From Chrysemys picta bellii (taxonomy: Eukaryota > Chordata > Testudines > Emydidae): a stretch of DNA of 64,000 nt. The stretch is taken from positions 52,977,439 to 53,041,438 of the forward strand of contig NC_088800.1 of the NCBI RefSeq assembly GCF_011386835.1, written 5' to 3'. This document shows, in pieces, positions 11,076 to 22,044 of this stretch. The notes under the pieces are model-generated. The model was not told the origin of the DNA and did no database searches. It worked only from the letters and a program-made list of their open reading frames with translations. How positions within the stretch are numbered: position 1 is the stretch's first letter; the number at the start of each line of letters is the position of its first letter. Both the position numbers and the translations under genes were made by a program.

Positions 11076-11609
11076 CCCTGCCAATTCACACCAGCTGAGG
11101 ATCTGACCCATCATTTGGAAAGACTTGCACATATTTAAGGCCCATGAGTTTTGTCCATCCATAGTGAAAAGCTAACAAGGCAAGGACCCTCTCCTGGCCC
11201 AGCTTCACCCAGAGTGACATACACTTCATTTAACAGTGCCAGGCCCAGAAAAGGCCTTACCGTACCATGGCCCAGCAAGAAGGCTCCGTACTTCCCGACG
11301 GGCAAGCTCGTCACAGGAGCCTTGTCTCCATCGATTCCTACGTGTTGCCACCAGTTCTCTGGCTGTGCCAGAGTTACCGTGAGCCAGCTTGAGACGCTGC
11401 TAGCAACAGGCTCCTGTCTGACCTAGTTACAGTCCTTCAAAGAGCTTCCAACACATAGCGCTGTTACTTCTGACCTGAACAAGTATAATTACCCACCTCT
11501 GAGTCATCACAGCCCTGTTTGATCAATGCTCACAGATGCTCATAATCTCCCTTTGCAGTTTCCTAGCTCCTTTCAGCTAAGGACCGCTGAGTACTGATTA
11601 GCCTCACAA

Positions 11610-11762
11610 CCCCCTGTGACAGAGATCTGCGTTATGAGCTCCATTTTCCAGAGGAAACTGAGGCACAGAGAGGGGCCATCACTTGCTCCAGGGATCACAG
11701 TGAGTCAGTGGCAGAGCTGGGAGTAGAATCAAGGAGTCCTGATTCCCAGCCACCCAACTTCT
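11610..11762 (-). repeat. MIR-like SINE
   Basis: Complement of the MIR core: CCAGAGGAAACTGAGGCACA, CAGTGGCAGAGCTGGGAG, then AGGAGTCCTGATTCCCAG. It ends about 40 bases before the hAT-like element that follows. Confidence 0.7.
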
Positions 11763-11805
11763 AAGAGCAGCAACAACCTTTAGGCTGAGCAATACAGCCC
11801 AAGAG

Positions 11806-12219
11806 CAGAGGTGAAAGTAAGCCGGTACGGTCCAGTACGGCATACTGACAAGAGCCGGTACGCCATGCTGGACCGGACCGGCTTCCCCAGGCTGGCAATT
11901 TAAAGGGCCTGGGGCTCCCGGCAGCGTCCGGAGTCCCAGGCCCTTTAAATTGCCACCAGAGCCCCTCTGCCAGAGCCCCTAGGTGGCGGAGGCGGCTCAG
12001 GCGGCAATTGAAAGGGCCCTTTAAATCACTGCCGGAGCCCCCGGCTGCCACCGCTATGCCAGGAGCTCTGGCTGCAGGGCTCGGACGGTGATTTAAAGGG
12101 TCTGGGGCTCTAAAGGCCCTGTCTCTTCCAGTTGAGGCCACATCTCTTCCGGTTGAGGCCACACCCCCTGCTCAGGACTCTGGCGTACTGGTAGGTCCTT
12201 TAAGTTACTTTCACCCCTG
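11806..12219. mobile_element. MITE with GTGAAAGTAA terminal repeats
   Basis: The ends are CAGAGGTGAAAGTAA and, inverted, CAGGGGTGAAAGTAA, with one difference in 15. Inside are repeated blocks containing GGCAATTTAAAGGGCCTGGG (11894-11913) and its exact complement (11935-11954). I cannot see a target duplication. The ends suggest a hAT-like MITE. Confidence 0.65.
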
Positions 12220-12229
12220 CTTCCACTGT

Positions 12230-15200
12230 AGCATACCAAGAGTTAATTTTGAGGTTGCTGCTGCCCTGACCCCTGTCTGGGCAGGGTATAGCTGGGTTCT
12301 CCAAGTAGAGGTAGAATATTCATTCCCACATCACACCATGCCCCCAGTTGTATTGCAGGGATGCCCCAGAGGAAGCCAAATGTTGGCACCTGTACAGCTG
12401 GCAAGCTCTGTTACAATCAATAGGCCAGATCCTCTGAAGGTGTCAATGGGCTCTGGCTGTCTATCTCTCATTAGCATGCGCTTGGCAGTGCCCTGAGAGA
12501 CACAATCTCCTTTTTGCGAGGGTGCCAGCCCCATGAGGGTGTTGCTTTCTCAGCCCTGCCGGTGGCTGAATGAGGACTTGAATATCCAGGGCTGGCCTAT
12601 GTCAGACATAGCCCCGCATAACCTCCCTGATCACAGACTCCTCCTCTCTCCTCCTGCCCCAACCAAGACTATTAGCAGCTTTGCAAGCTACAGGCAAAAA
12701 TAATCCACCCTCGTGCTTCAGGGCCAAACCTGCTGGCTAATGGCCAGCAGGAGCAGAGACAAGCCGCTGCAGCTGCACCACAGGGAGCAGGGGAAGTGGG
12801 ACCCAGCCATGGTTACTCTCATGTCCCAGACCCAAGTGAGGAGGGCACTACGCAGCTTCCCCCCCAGCCAGGGGAGCTTGGGAACTGCTGGGAGAATCCA
12901 CCCACAGACTTGGCCTGGGATACCCCCCTCCTTCCTTCCTTCCCAGCCCAAGCCTCTGTCTGCAGCGTGGTTAGATTGTAAGCACTCACTCTGTATGTGC
13001 GGTGTCATGCACAATGGCGCCCCAATAATGGCAATGCTGGACCTAGGGAGGGTCCCCCATTCGCCTGTATTGCCCTATGGGCCAGTTTAGTTTCCACCTG
13101 CCTTGGAAGCACCAGGCAGTGACCAGCCTGGTTCAGAAAGCCCCCTGTTCCTACTGCATGAGCCTAGCTCAGACTGTCCCTTCCCTCATGGCTGTGTTCA
13201 TGCTGCTCACTCACTGGGAACAGGCTGTTCAGAGCCAGAGGCAAAGGCAGCTGCAGGAAGCTGAATGAATGGGACAGAAATGCAGCTGCCACATGCTCAG
13301 CACTCAGCAAACACTGGGCCTCAGCAGTCCCCTATCTGAGTCTCAGCCATCACAGCACAAAGCTTCTGCCCAGAGTCCAGCCTGGGTCTGGCATCGCTTC
13401 GGACATTCCCTCTGCACAACGCTGCATCTGAGAGACCTTCGGTAACGCAGTGCCCAGTGGTGGGAACACAGAATTCACCAGCTGGCACAACGGAGCTGGG
13501 GCCGGGGAACACACGCATGAGAACCTGTAAACACCTGTGAACGTGTGCATGCATCTGGAAAAGGCATGTGCCATCCCCATGTACCCCCTTGTGGACAGGT
13601 GTGGTACTGTAGGTGGGCTCCACCTTAATTCCCCCCAGTGGGGCATCCATAAGTTCACTTTAAAGAATCTGGGCAAGGGGAAGCCAAGCACAAACTAACA
13701 AAATTAGCATTGGCCCTGGAGGAAGGTCTCTGAGAATAAGCAGCGGTAACAGCAGCTCATAAAGCCCTTACCCCAGAGCTCCCTAACTTAAAGTCTGCAG
13801 AACAAAGGGTGTGAGACTGGTCAGGCTGCTCTCCTGGAGCCGGAGAAAGTAAAGCAAGGCCCAGGCTACCCATTGCAGCCTATATGGCTCCTAATTCCCC
13901 TCTTCCTTGCTCCGCTTCCTGTGCCTGTTTAAATAGCCCGGGGGGGGGGGAGAGAAGGGGGAGTTCCTTTATTACACCCAGAGTGGCTGACTTGGCCATA
14001 GATGCCAGACGTTCCTCTAGAGGATGGTATTCTCCTTTACAAACACTCCTTAACACTGTCTTTGGGTGGGGATCATTGCATTGCATATCATAAAGATTCC
14101 CACCTGGCCTCTAACCAAGGACCATCCACCGTGAGCTCCTCCCCCCGTTCCCTCATTAATCCCCATAACATCTCACCTTTGTAATGCCTTCGATGTAATA
14201 TCTTGATGCTCCAGATGCCTTAGTGGATACAACTATCCCTGGAGATCCAGCAGCGATACCAGTTTGTGAACAGGTGAATGTGTTACCAAGCCCTGGTGGG
14301 GAAGACAAATGCAGTCTGAGATCCTAGGAGCTTTGGGCCAGGGAAAGACCAACTGGTAAAAATGACGATGACCTTTGAAATTACATCCTAGCCCTGCCTG
14401 CCTTCTACCCCATGTCTCTCGACCCCTGGCTTCTCCAGAAACAACTCTACGTATCTTGAGCTAAAGACTCAGGACCTGAGCCTCAGGACCAGACTCTGGC
14501 AGCCAGCACCACCTCAAGGGAGGGTGGAAGGGCTACATAGGAGGCTGAAGTCCCGTTTGCAGCTCCCTGGTCCTTGGGCCGTTGGATCCAAGGAGTAATT
14601 CAGATCAGCCTCGGAGCTGAATTGGACCTACTCATCTGCATGAGCAGGGCAGAACCACCACAGGGCACCGCCATCACAGCCGGGAAAATTGGCAGCTGAG
14701 CTGAGCACTGGTCAGGCCCGGTGCCTCGCTCTGCATTTGGGAAGAGGCTTGGGTTGTCAGTCTGCCACCTTTCCTAACCAATTGCTTCACTAAAACTGAA
14801 TGAACAGGATGGGTCTGAATTAAAGGACCCAGGACCTGTGTGCATGGGCCCACGGGGCAGCCTCTTCTGTCAGTTATCGTACCTAAAGCATCAGTGGTGT
14901 GGTACAAGACACAGAGATATTTCCTACCCCAAGGAATTTATAGATGATGATCAGACCAGACCACACTCAGCATCCTATGTGCTACATGTTCAATAAACAG
15001 GGCCCTAAGGAGTTAACATAAAAGACCAAAGTATTTTTACCCCTTCCTTTCCATTGAAATAGGCTCTAAATACAAAGAGTAAAATAATCCTAAATTCTGA
15101 TTAGCTCTGTTTTTCCCAGCAAGGGAGGAGGCAAAAGAGGATGGGAATTTAATATCATTCGGCATAATTTTTAATCTAAATTCCATTTCTTTTCTTTCTG

Positions 15201-16880
15201 TAGGAAGCAAACAATCTAGGGGGTTTTGTGCTCAATTTCTTGCTTTCATAATCTAAATGAATTGTTTGCAAGTAGAAGCCAGCTGCAAAACTGACAATCC
15301 CTGATCAAATCTGCCTCCGCCCTAGTTCTCACAATCATTAATTGGCTCCTTGGCTCTGGCTAGCTAATCCCAACTGCCTGGTGGATAAGACAGTGTAAAC
15401 TGCAGCTCAGTTACAACAGAGGTCTGACAGAGGGGCAATGGAAAGGTATCTGTAGACGTTTACAACTGAACAGACTAAAATGGTGTTCCTTTTTGCTGGC
15501 TTTCCAACAGGACGTCCGTTGTGCTGGCGATAAACGGCTGGGGTTGTTATTTATGGAATCCTGGCATTTTGTAAATATCAGAGGGTGACTTCCTTCCCCT
15601 GCTCCATGCAGGGTGTGCTACTTTTCTCTGCAGTTAGAAATTAATTAGCAGAGTTCTTTTTTAATCTAAGATATTTATATGGATATGGTCCCATTCCCTT
15701 AGTATATGAGCGCCTCACAATCTTTAGTGTATTTATCCTCACCCCCCTGTGAGGTAGGGAAGTGCTGTTATCATTATTGTGCAAAGGGGAAACTTAGGCA
15801 CAAAGGCCCAGCCCCAGAAAGGTATTTAGGCTCCTAACTTCCACTGAAATAATGGGCTACCTGAAATCAATGGATTTAGGGGCATAAATACCTTTGAGGA
15901 TCTGATCCCAAGTGAGGCTGCGTCACCTTACACAGCTGACCGGGGCCCCTTTGATTTGTCACAGTGGAGCTGTGCCCCTGTCTGCCCCTCCCCTCCCCAC
16001 CCACTGTGATTGGAGTCGAAGTCGGCTCTGCCAGTTTTATGCCACTGGAGAGTCTCACCCTACCCCACCCCTGGCTCTAGCTCTCTTTGCCACTGTTTAG
16101 CATGGAGGCGGGGGGGCCTGCAGTGTAGGGCATGCATCTGCTATGCCCATTCCCACCATGGCCCCGATCTCTGCGAGACCCATGAGCAGCATAGACACGC
16201 CAGCAGGCAGCCATGAAGCATGCTCACTGAGAACAGCAATATTAAAACAATAGGCTGGCAATGCAAACACAATGGGCCACGGCTGGGACCCAGGGCCGGT
16301 GCTCAGGAGGGAATCCCTAGTGGGATCTCTAAATAATGCTTGGGCTGTTAGCTAGGCAGAGAGACGCTGAGGGGCTCTGTGCTGACCGCTCGGGTGGACG
16401 AGCTCTGCAGTGGGAGGGCTGCCTAGAAGTCTGCCTGCTGCAGCAGATGCTTTAGCTGCTATGTCTTATTCGTAAGATTCAGTCTGTCACAAGAGAAGCA
16501 CTTCTGGTTTCTTTTTATAATACCGAGTTAAATGGCAGCCCCTGCAGGGAACCAGCACAGCAGCTTGCAGCGGGACAAGCTGGAGAGTCCAGAGAGAGGG
16601 GGCCACACTGCAAAGCAAGAGCAGGAAAGAGGATAGTCCAGTGAGGGTGGGAGAGCTGGAAACACAAACAGGAGCTGCCATGGCACGTGATTCATCAAGT
16701 GTTTCCTTCCACCCAGGCACAGACATTCCAGAGTGTTCTCTGCCCCTCCACCCGGGCCCAACTGTTCCAGAGGGTTCTCTGCCCCTCCACCCAGGCACAG
16801 ATGTTCTAGCGCATTCCCCACCTCCTGTCTAGGTCCTGACCTTCCAGAGCCTTCCCTGCTCTTCTGTGCAGGTGTAGTTG
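12230..16880. other. Intergenic stretch without recognised gene
   Basis: Mostly unique-looking sequence. A decayed MIR-like fragment is visible at about 15700-15800 (minus), with CCCCTGTGAGGTAGGG and AAGGGGAAACTTAGGCAC. Open frames are short and lack domain-like composition or paired splice signals. A G run sits at 13939-13951. Confidence 0.5.
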
Positions 16881-16888
16881 TTTCAGGA

Positions 16889-18001
16889 TAGGGTTACCAT
16901 TCGTCCGGATTTACCCGGACATGTCCTCCTTTTGTGTGCTAAAAATAGCGTCCGGGGGGAATTTGTAAAGCACTCACAATGTCCGGGATTTCCCCCTCCC
17001 CCGGCAGAGCGAGCGGCTGGGAGGGCTGCAGGAAAGTCCCGGGCTGGACTCCGGAGCAGCTTCCTCCTCCCACCCCCCCCTCCCTGCATTCTGAGCCGGC
17101 CGGCAGCTCCTCCTCCTGCAGCCCGCTCCGGCAGCCCTGTGCAGGGCCAGGGACCGGGTTTTGTGTTGTGCAGGGGAGCTCAGCCATGTGTCCGGCTGGC
17201 ACAGAGCCCAACACCCTGTTCTGAGCAGCAGGGTAAGGGGGGGCAGGAGAAGGGACAGGGAGGTTCTGGAGGGGGCAGTCAAGAAACGGGGGGGGGGCTT
17301 TTGGAGGGGAGTGGAGAAAGTTTTGGGCAGTCAGGGTACAGGTAGGGGGTAGGGTCCTGGGGGGCAGTTGGGGGGGGGTCTTAGGAGGGGGCAGTTAGGG
17401 GACAAGGAACAGGGAGTCTTAGGTAGGGGGTGGGGTTCTGGAGGGCAGTTAGGAGCAGGGGTCCCAGGAGGGGGCAGTCAGGGGACAAGGAGCGGGGGGT
17501 AGGGGGCTGGGAGTTCTGGGGGGGAGCTGTCAGGGGGCAGGAGTGGGGAGAGGGATCGGAGCAGTCAGGGGACAGGGAGCAGAGGGGTTTAGATGGGTTG
17601 GGAGTTCTGGGGGGGCTGTCAGGGGGCAGGAGTGTGGAGAGGGATTGGAGCAGTCAGGGGACAGGGAGCAGAGGGGTTTAGATGGGTTGGGAGTTCTGGG
17701 GGGGGCTGTCAGGGGGTGGGGAGTGGTTGGATGGGGCGTGGGAGTCCCAGGGGTCTGTCTGGGGGTGGGGGTGTGGATAAGGGTTGGGGCAGTCAGGGGA
17801 CAAGAGGCAAGGAGGCTTAGATAGGGAGTGGAGTCCCGGGGGGCAGTTAGGGGCAGGGGTCCCAGGAGGGGGCAGTCAGGGGACAAGGAACGGGGGGAGG
17901 GTTGGGGATTCTGGGGGGGCGGGAAGTGGGAGGGGCAGGGGTGGGGCTAGGGCGGGGCTCCTCCCGTCCTCTTTTTTGCTTGTTGAAATATGGTAACCCT
18001 A
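16889..18001. mobile_element. hAT-type element with internal minisatellite
   Basis: The exact 8-base duplication TTTCAGGA (16881-16888 and 18002-18009) encloses ends TAGGGTTACCAT and ATGGTAACCCTA, a perfect inverted pair of 11-12 bases. From about 17230 to 17900 there is a G-rich tandem repeat with units near 90 bases; the blocks around GGACAGGGAGCAGAGGGG at 17570 and 17662 are nearly identical. No transposase frame remains. Confidence 0.9.
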
Positions 18002-18152
18002 TTTCAGGACATTCTCTGTCCCTCCACAGATGTCCCTGAGTGTTCTCTGCCAAATCCCAGACATTCCCAGAGAGTTCTCTGCCCTTTCTCTCTAGGCGCT
18101 GTCTGCAGCTTCCTCCATAACGGTGCCCATTGACCCTGGCGAGTCCATATTG

Positions 18153-19008
18153 TAGGGTTACCATATTTTGTGCCTCCAAATGGAGGACACTCCACGGGGC
18201 CCCGGCCCCGCCCCCAGCCCCGCCCACGCCCCTGCCCCAACTCCGCCCCCTCCCCAAAGTCTCCGCCCCCTCCCCTGCTTCCCGCGAACATTTGATTTGC
18301 GGGAAGCCTGAAGCAGGTAAGGGGGCGTGTGGGGGGAGGAGGCGCGGCCCAGGCTGGCCCCCCGGCGGCTCCAGCCTGGGTCGGCTCGGGCCCGGGGGTG
18401 CCGGCCCCCGGCCGAGCACCCCCGGCCCGCCCAGCACTGCCGGTTCCCGGCCCGACCCGGCGCATCCCCTGGTGGCCCGGCGCACCCCCCGGCTCCCGGC
18501 TCCGCGACCCCGGCTCCCGGCCCCGGGCCCGGCCCGGCAACCCCGGCTCCCGGCCCAGCGACCCCGGCCCCGCGACCCCGGACCGGCTCCCGGCCCCGCG
18601 ACCCCGGACCAGCTCCCGGCCCGGCCCCGCGACCCCGGACTGGCTCCCCGGCCCCGCGACCCCGGACCGGCGACCCCGGCTCCCGGACCGGCTCCCGGCC
18701 CCGCGGGCCCGCCCCCCCGGCTCCCGGCCCGGACCCCGGCCCGAGACCGTGCCCCCGGCTCCCCGCCCGGCCCGGCACTGCGCCCCTGGATCCCGGCCCG
18801 GCACCATGCCCCCGGCCCCGCGACCCCGGCCCGGCCCCGACCCCAGCCAAAGAGGCCCCGGCCGAGCACCACCGAGCCCTCCCTCCCTCCCTCCCTCCCT
18901 CCCGATTTTCCCGGACATGCCCGGCTTTTGGGGATTTCCCCCCGGACGGGGATTTGAGCCCCCAAAAGCCAGACATGTCCGGGAAAATCCGGACGTATGG
19001 TAACCCTA
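18153..19008. mobile_element. Second hAT-type element of the same end family
   Basis: The exact duplication CCATATTG (18145-18152 and 19009-19016) encloses ends TAGGGTTACCAT and ATGGTAACCCTA, identical to those of the element 150 bases upstream. The interior (about 18420-18850) is a short-period minisatellite of CCCCGGCTCCCGGCC-type units. Long open frames of R/P/G strings come from this repeat and are not genes. Confidence 0.9.
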
Positions 19009-19524
19009 CCATATTGCAATCATTAGGGCTCAGCCTCATCAGACATGGCCCGGTGGCTGCTTCACATCTCTTACCCTTGGGGGGATCCTGGTACTGAGGG
19101 GGATATTGTTGAGTGTTTGTCTCTCTCTCACACACACACACACCCATACCCCACCCTTCAGGCCCTTGCTTTATTGTAAACTGCTTTTTAGCCCAGATCT
19201 CTCCTTTTTTCAATCACATTCCCCGAGTGCCCTGGGTGCATCCCCTTAATTGTCATTTGTTTCAAAGCTGTACTGGGCTTAGGAGCATGTCAGAGATGGG
19301 CCTGTAGCACAGGAAGCCTACTTATCGGTTGCAGGAACAGACAAGGTTTTCCAAGGGAATTGGCAGTCCAGATTCTACCTCCTTTCCATGGCATATAGCT
19401 CTAGTACACTGTACCCTCCAGTCAATACACGCTCTGCTACAGGCCTCTTGGACCTTACCTCTAAGCTACATTCCACATCAGTATAAAAATCCAAATACCA
19501 TCCTGCTCAGGATAGCAGCTTTGT

Positions 19525-19640
19525 CTAGTGGTTAGAATAGTGGGCTAGAAAGCTATGTCCTAGTTCTGACACTGAATTGCTGGGTGACTTCCCTTTTCCA
19601 TGCCTCAGTTTTCCTAGTTGGAAAATGAGAATAATAATTA
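19525..19640 (+). repeat. MIR-like SINE fragment
   Basis: Reads TCTAGTGGTTAGAATAGTG, TTCTGACACTGAATTGCTGG, CTCAGTTTTCCTAGTTGG, then AATGAGAATAATAATTATGG, the MIR head and core in the forward direction. Confidence 0.7.
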
Positions 19641-19999
19641 TGGTCAGTGCTTGAAGGTGACATGTAGGGGGTGGGAAATTGGGGCCATGTCATTTTTGTT
19701 GTTGTTGTTTCTTTATGGTTTATAAAGAAGGCCTGAGAAAGTTTGAAGTTTAAAAAATATGTAAGAAAGAGGGGGATTTTGCCAGCGTTTCTCCTTAGAA
19801 ATATCAAGAATATCCAGTCATCTTCCCTTTGGTTTTGTTGGGAGACTTCCTGGATGATTCAGAGATGGGGTCTGGGAGGTCGATGTAGCTGCAACTGTGT
19901 TGAATCCTTAACAAAGAGCACTAGGGTTTGATGTCAGTGGGAGTGAACAAGACCCAAAGAGCTTTCAGCAGACAAGTACAAACTGCTTCACCTTCTCAG

Positions 20000-20200
20000 C
20001 AAATCAGCTTTCATTTCCTTGGTTTTATGATGTCACAAACCTACCCATTCCCCAGTCACCCACAGAGTGTCTGGGGGACAGAAGATCTGAATTTCTAATG
20101 TAAAATACAAACCAAGAGAATAATTGGACAGCCTTCTGTAAACACAGTAAAGAACCAAAGAAGGCCACAAGCCCAGTTGTTTTGCCTTCTGCAGGTCACC
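20000..20200 (+). repeat. Unclassified dispersed repeat, copy 1
   Basis: Alignable by eye with 52150-52365. Shared blocks in the same order are TTGGTTTTATGATGTCA-like, CCAGTCA..CACAGAGT, AATTTCTAATGT, and CACAAGCCCAGTTGTTTT followed by GCAGGTCA. I cannot assign it to a known family. Confidence 0.55.
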
Positions 20201-20625
20201 ACAACAAATAACACACCAAGTAATGAAAAGACTATCTCGCCTCTCAGGGTTATGGGGGCACTGCTCTGAGATTCCCAGAAGAGAGTTGTTATCAACGTGC
20301 AATGTGTTATTCAAGATATTTACTGTAGACACTTGGTTCCCCAGGAGAGGACCGGAAGGAGGGCAAAGTGTACGTTAATTTCAGATGCCAGCAGGCTACT
20401 TTGGGAGAAACAGCAAAATGAACAGTGTGTGTTGATCTGTGAACTAGATGAGTGAGCCAGCTAGGGGGCAGATAATACACCCACCCCATTCTCCACAGCT
20501 GGAGACCAGGATTCACTCATTTTTCCTTTTATACAGTACCACTCTTAAGGCTCCATGATGTAGGTGCCAACCCTCTGGCCATGAAGAAGTAGAAGAGAGT
20601 CTGCCATGCCAGTTGTTAAACTGTC

Positions 20626-20715
20626 ATAGATTTCAAGGCCAGGGAAGTCCATTATGGTCACTTTAGCCTGAACTGCAAAACAGGGTCTGTAGAATTTCTC
20701 CTAGTGGTTCCTGCA
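20626..20715 (-). mobile_element. CR1 3' tail fragment
   Basis: The plus strand reads TCATAGATTTCAAGGCCAGG, then TTATGGTCACTTTAG and TTTCTCCTAGTGGTTCCTGC, the complement of a decayed CR1 3' UTR. Confidence 0.65.
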
Positions 20716-20719
20716 TCTA

Positions 20720-21480
20720 GCCCGTGACTTCTGGCAGAGGTAATGCTGCTGAATGGGTATTGCATTTACCCCCGTAACTCGTGGAAACATGACTGACTAT
20801 GGCACTCTGACGGCTTACTTCCTGTGACTGCTACGTGGTATCTATGTGTCATTTTTATAATGTTAGATAAATACTTTGAGGTAATAAAGAAGCAAAGATA
20901 AATAGCCAGATGTATTCCACATTCTACTGGCTATCTGAAGCCAACTGTATGGAGGGAGAGGTGAACCTAAGGACACATCTTCCAACAAAGATGCACAAGG
21001 TCTTAAGGGCAGAACAATCTGCCGTTGCACCTGATTATTAGAATAGGTCTACACCCAGACTCAAACTCAGGTTCAAGCCCAAGCCCCCATTCCATCCACA
21101 TAGAAATTAGTCTGATGCAGGCCAACTTCTCTTGACTCAGGGCCATTGATGCTGCTAGTGGGTGGATCAGAGCCCAAGCACTTTGTAGTGTGGATGCAGC
21201 TCAAGTCTGGGTCTCGGGGCTGGAGAATCTGACACTATCCCACAATTCCCTGGGGCTGTGCTTCCCAGCCCTTCAATTCCAAAACTTGCCACTCAGTACC
21301 CAGGAACTGGAAGCAGCCTCCTCATACAAAAACAGCTGCTCGGTATTTAACTCTTCGTTTCCACACGGAGTACTCAACTGGAATAGCAAACACAGTCAAC
21401 GCTAATGTGTATTAGCTATGACCAGCAGTAAGATGCATAAGTAAGTAAGCATCAAGCACACTGCTAGCTGGCCACAGGAA
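20720..21480. other. Intergenic stretch, possible MITE remnants
   Basis: The segment around 21040-21240 contains GGTCTACACCCAGACTCAAA and several CTCAAG/CCCAAGC motifs resembling the TCTACAC-type foldback elements of this genome, but I cannot define its ends. No gene seen. Confidence 0.35.
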
Positions 21481-22042
21481 CACAGCTGGATTCTGGTTAA
21501 CCTCTGGGGAAGGGCGAGCAAGACGTTTGACTTCAGCAAGAGCACAAGGAATGATCGTGTGTATGGAATAATATCTGAATGGCTGGCAGTGTTGGGGATT
21601 GACCGGACAGCAGATCAATGCAGAGAGCGGATCAAGCAGCTGAAGACAGACTACTGCAAAGTCAAGGATGCTAATGGCACCTCTGTGAACTCCCGTCTTC
21701 CCACCTCTTTTGTGAGGAATTTGACTGGGTAATGGGAACTTCACCAAGCACTGAGTCCCCTGTGGTGTCTGATCCTCTGCTGAGCAAGAGGGGACCTTAT
21801 AACCCCCTATCACAGACATCACCGGAGGAGAGAGCCAGCTGCCAGATGAAGGGCAAGAAGTGACCCTAGAGCTGAGGCTGGTAAGTGAAGAGGCTATGCC
21901 ACCAGAGCAGCCACAGGACATCCTGGGTCTACACTCAGAGGACCTTTTGGGGGATGGCTCTGGGAAGCAGCCCACTGCAGAACCAGCATCAGGACAAATG
22001 CTGGAGCTGGAAAGTTTCTGCTGCCCTGCTTCTTTTTATTAA
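21480..22042 (+). pseudogene. Myb/SANT-like DNA-binding gene, decayed copy
   Basis: A translatable stretch from about 21500 reads LVNLWGRASKTFDF, then NDRVYGIISEWLAVLGID and QCRERIKQLKTDYCKVKD, the helix pattern of the Myb/SANT-like domain related to Harbinger-type transposon partners and to MSANTD-type host genes. The frame meets a stop after FVRNLTG (about 21737), shifts, and continues as an acidic low-complexity tail with LELRLVSEEAMPPEQPQ before ending near 22042. The usual aromatic C-terminal part of the domain is out of frame. Without introns or a start codon it is best read as a dead retro- or transposon-derived copy. I recall many such copies in turtle genomes. Confidence 0.65.
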
Positions 22043-22044
22043 TA

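Noticed and set aside
17847..18000. G-rich region as a CpG-island promoter
   Set aside because: The GC content is explained by the minisatellite of the hAT element; no exon or transcript start is associated.
18130..19213. Several long open frames (up to about 390 codons) on both strands rich in R, P, G and A
   Set aside because: They lie in the CCCCGGCTCCCGGCC minisatellite of a hAT element; all six frames are open because the repeat lacks stop codons.
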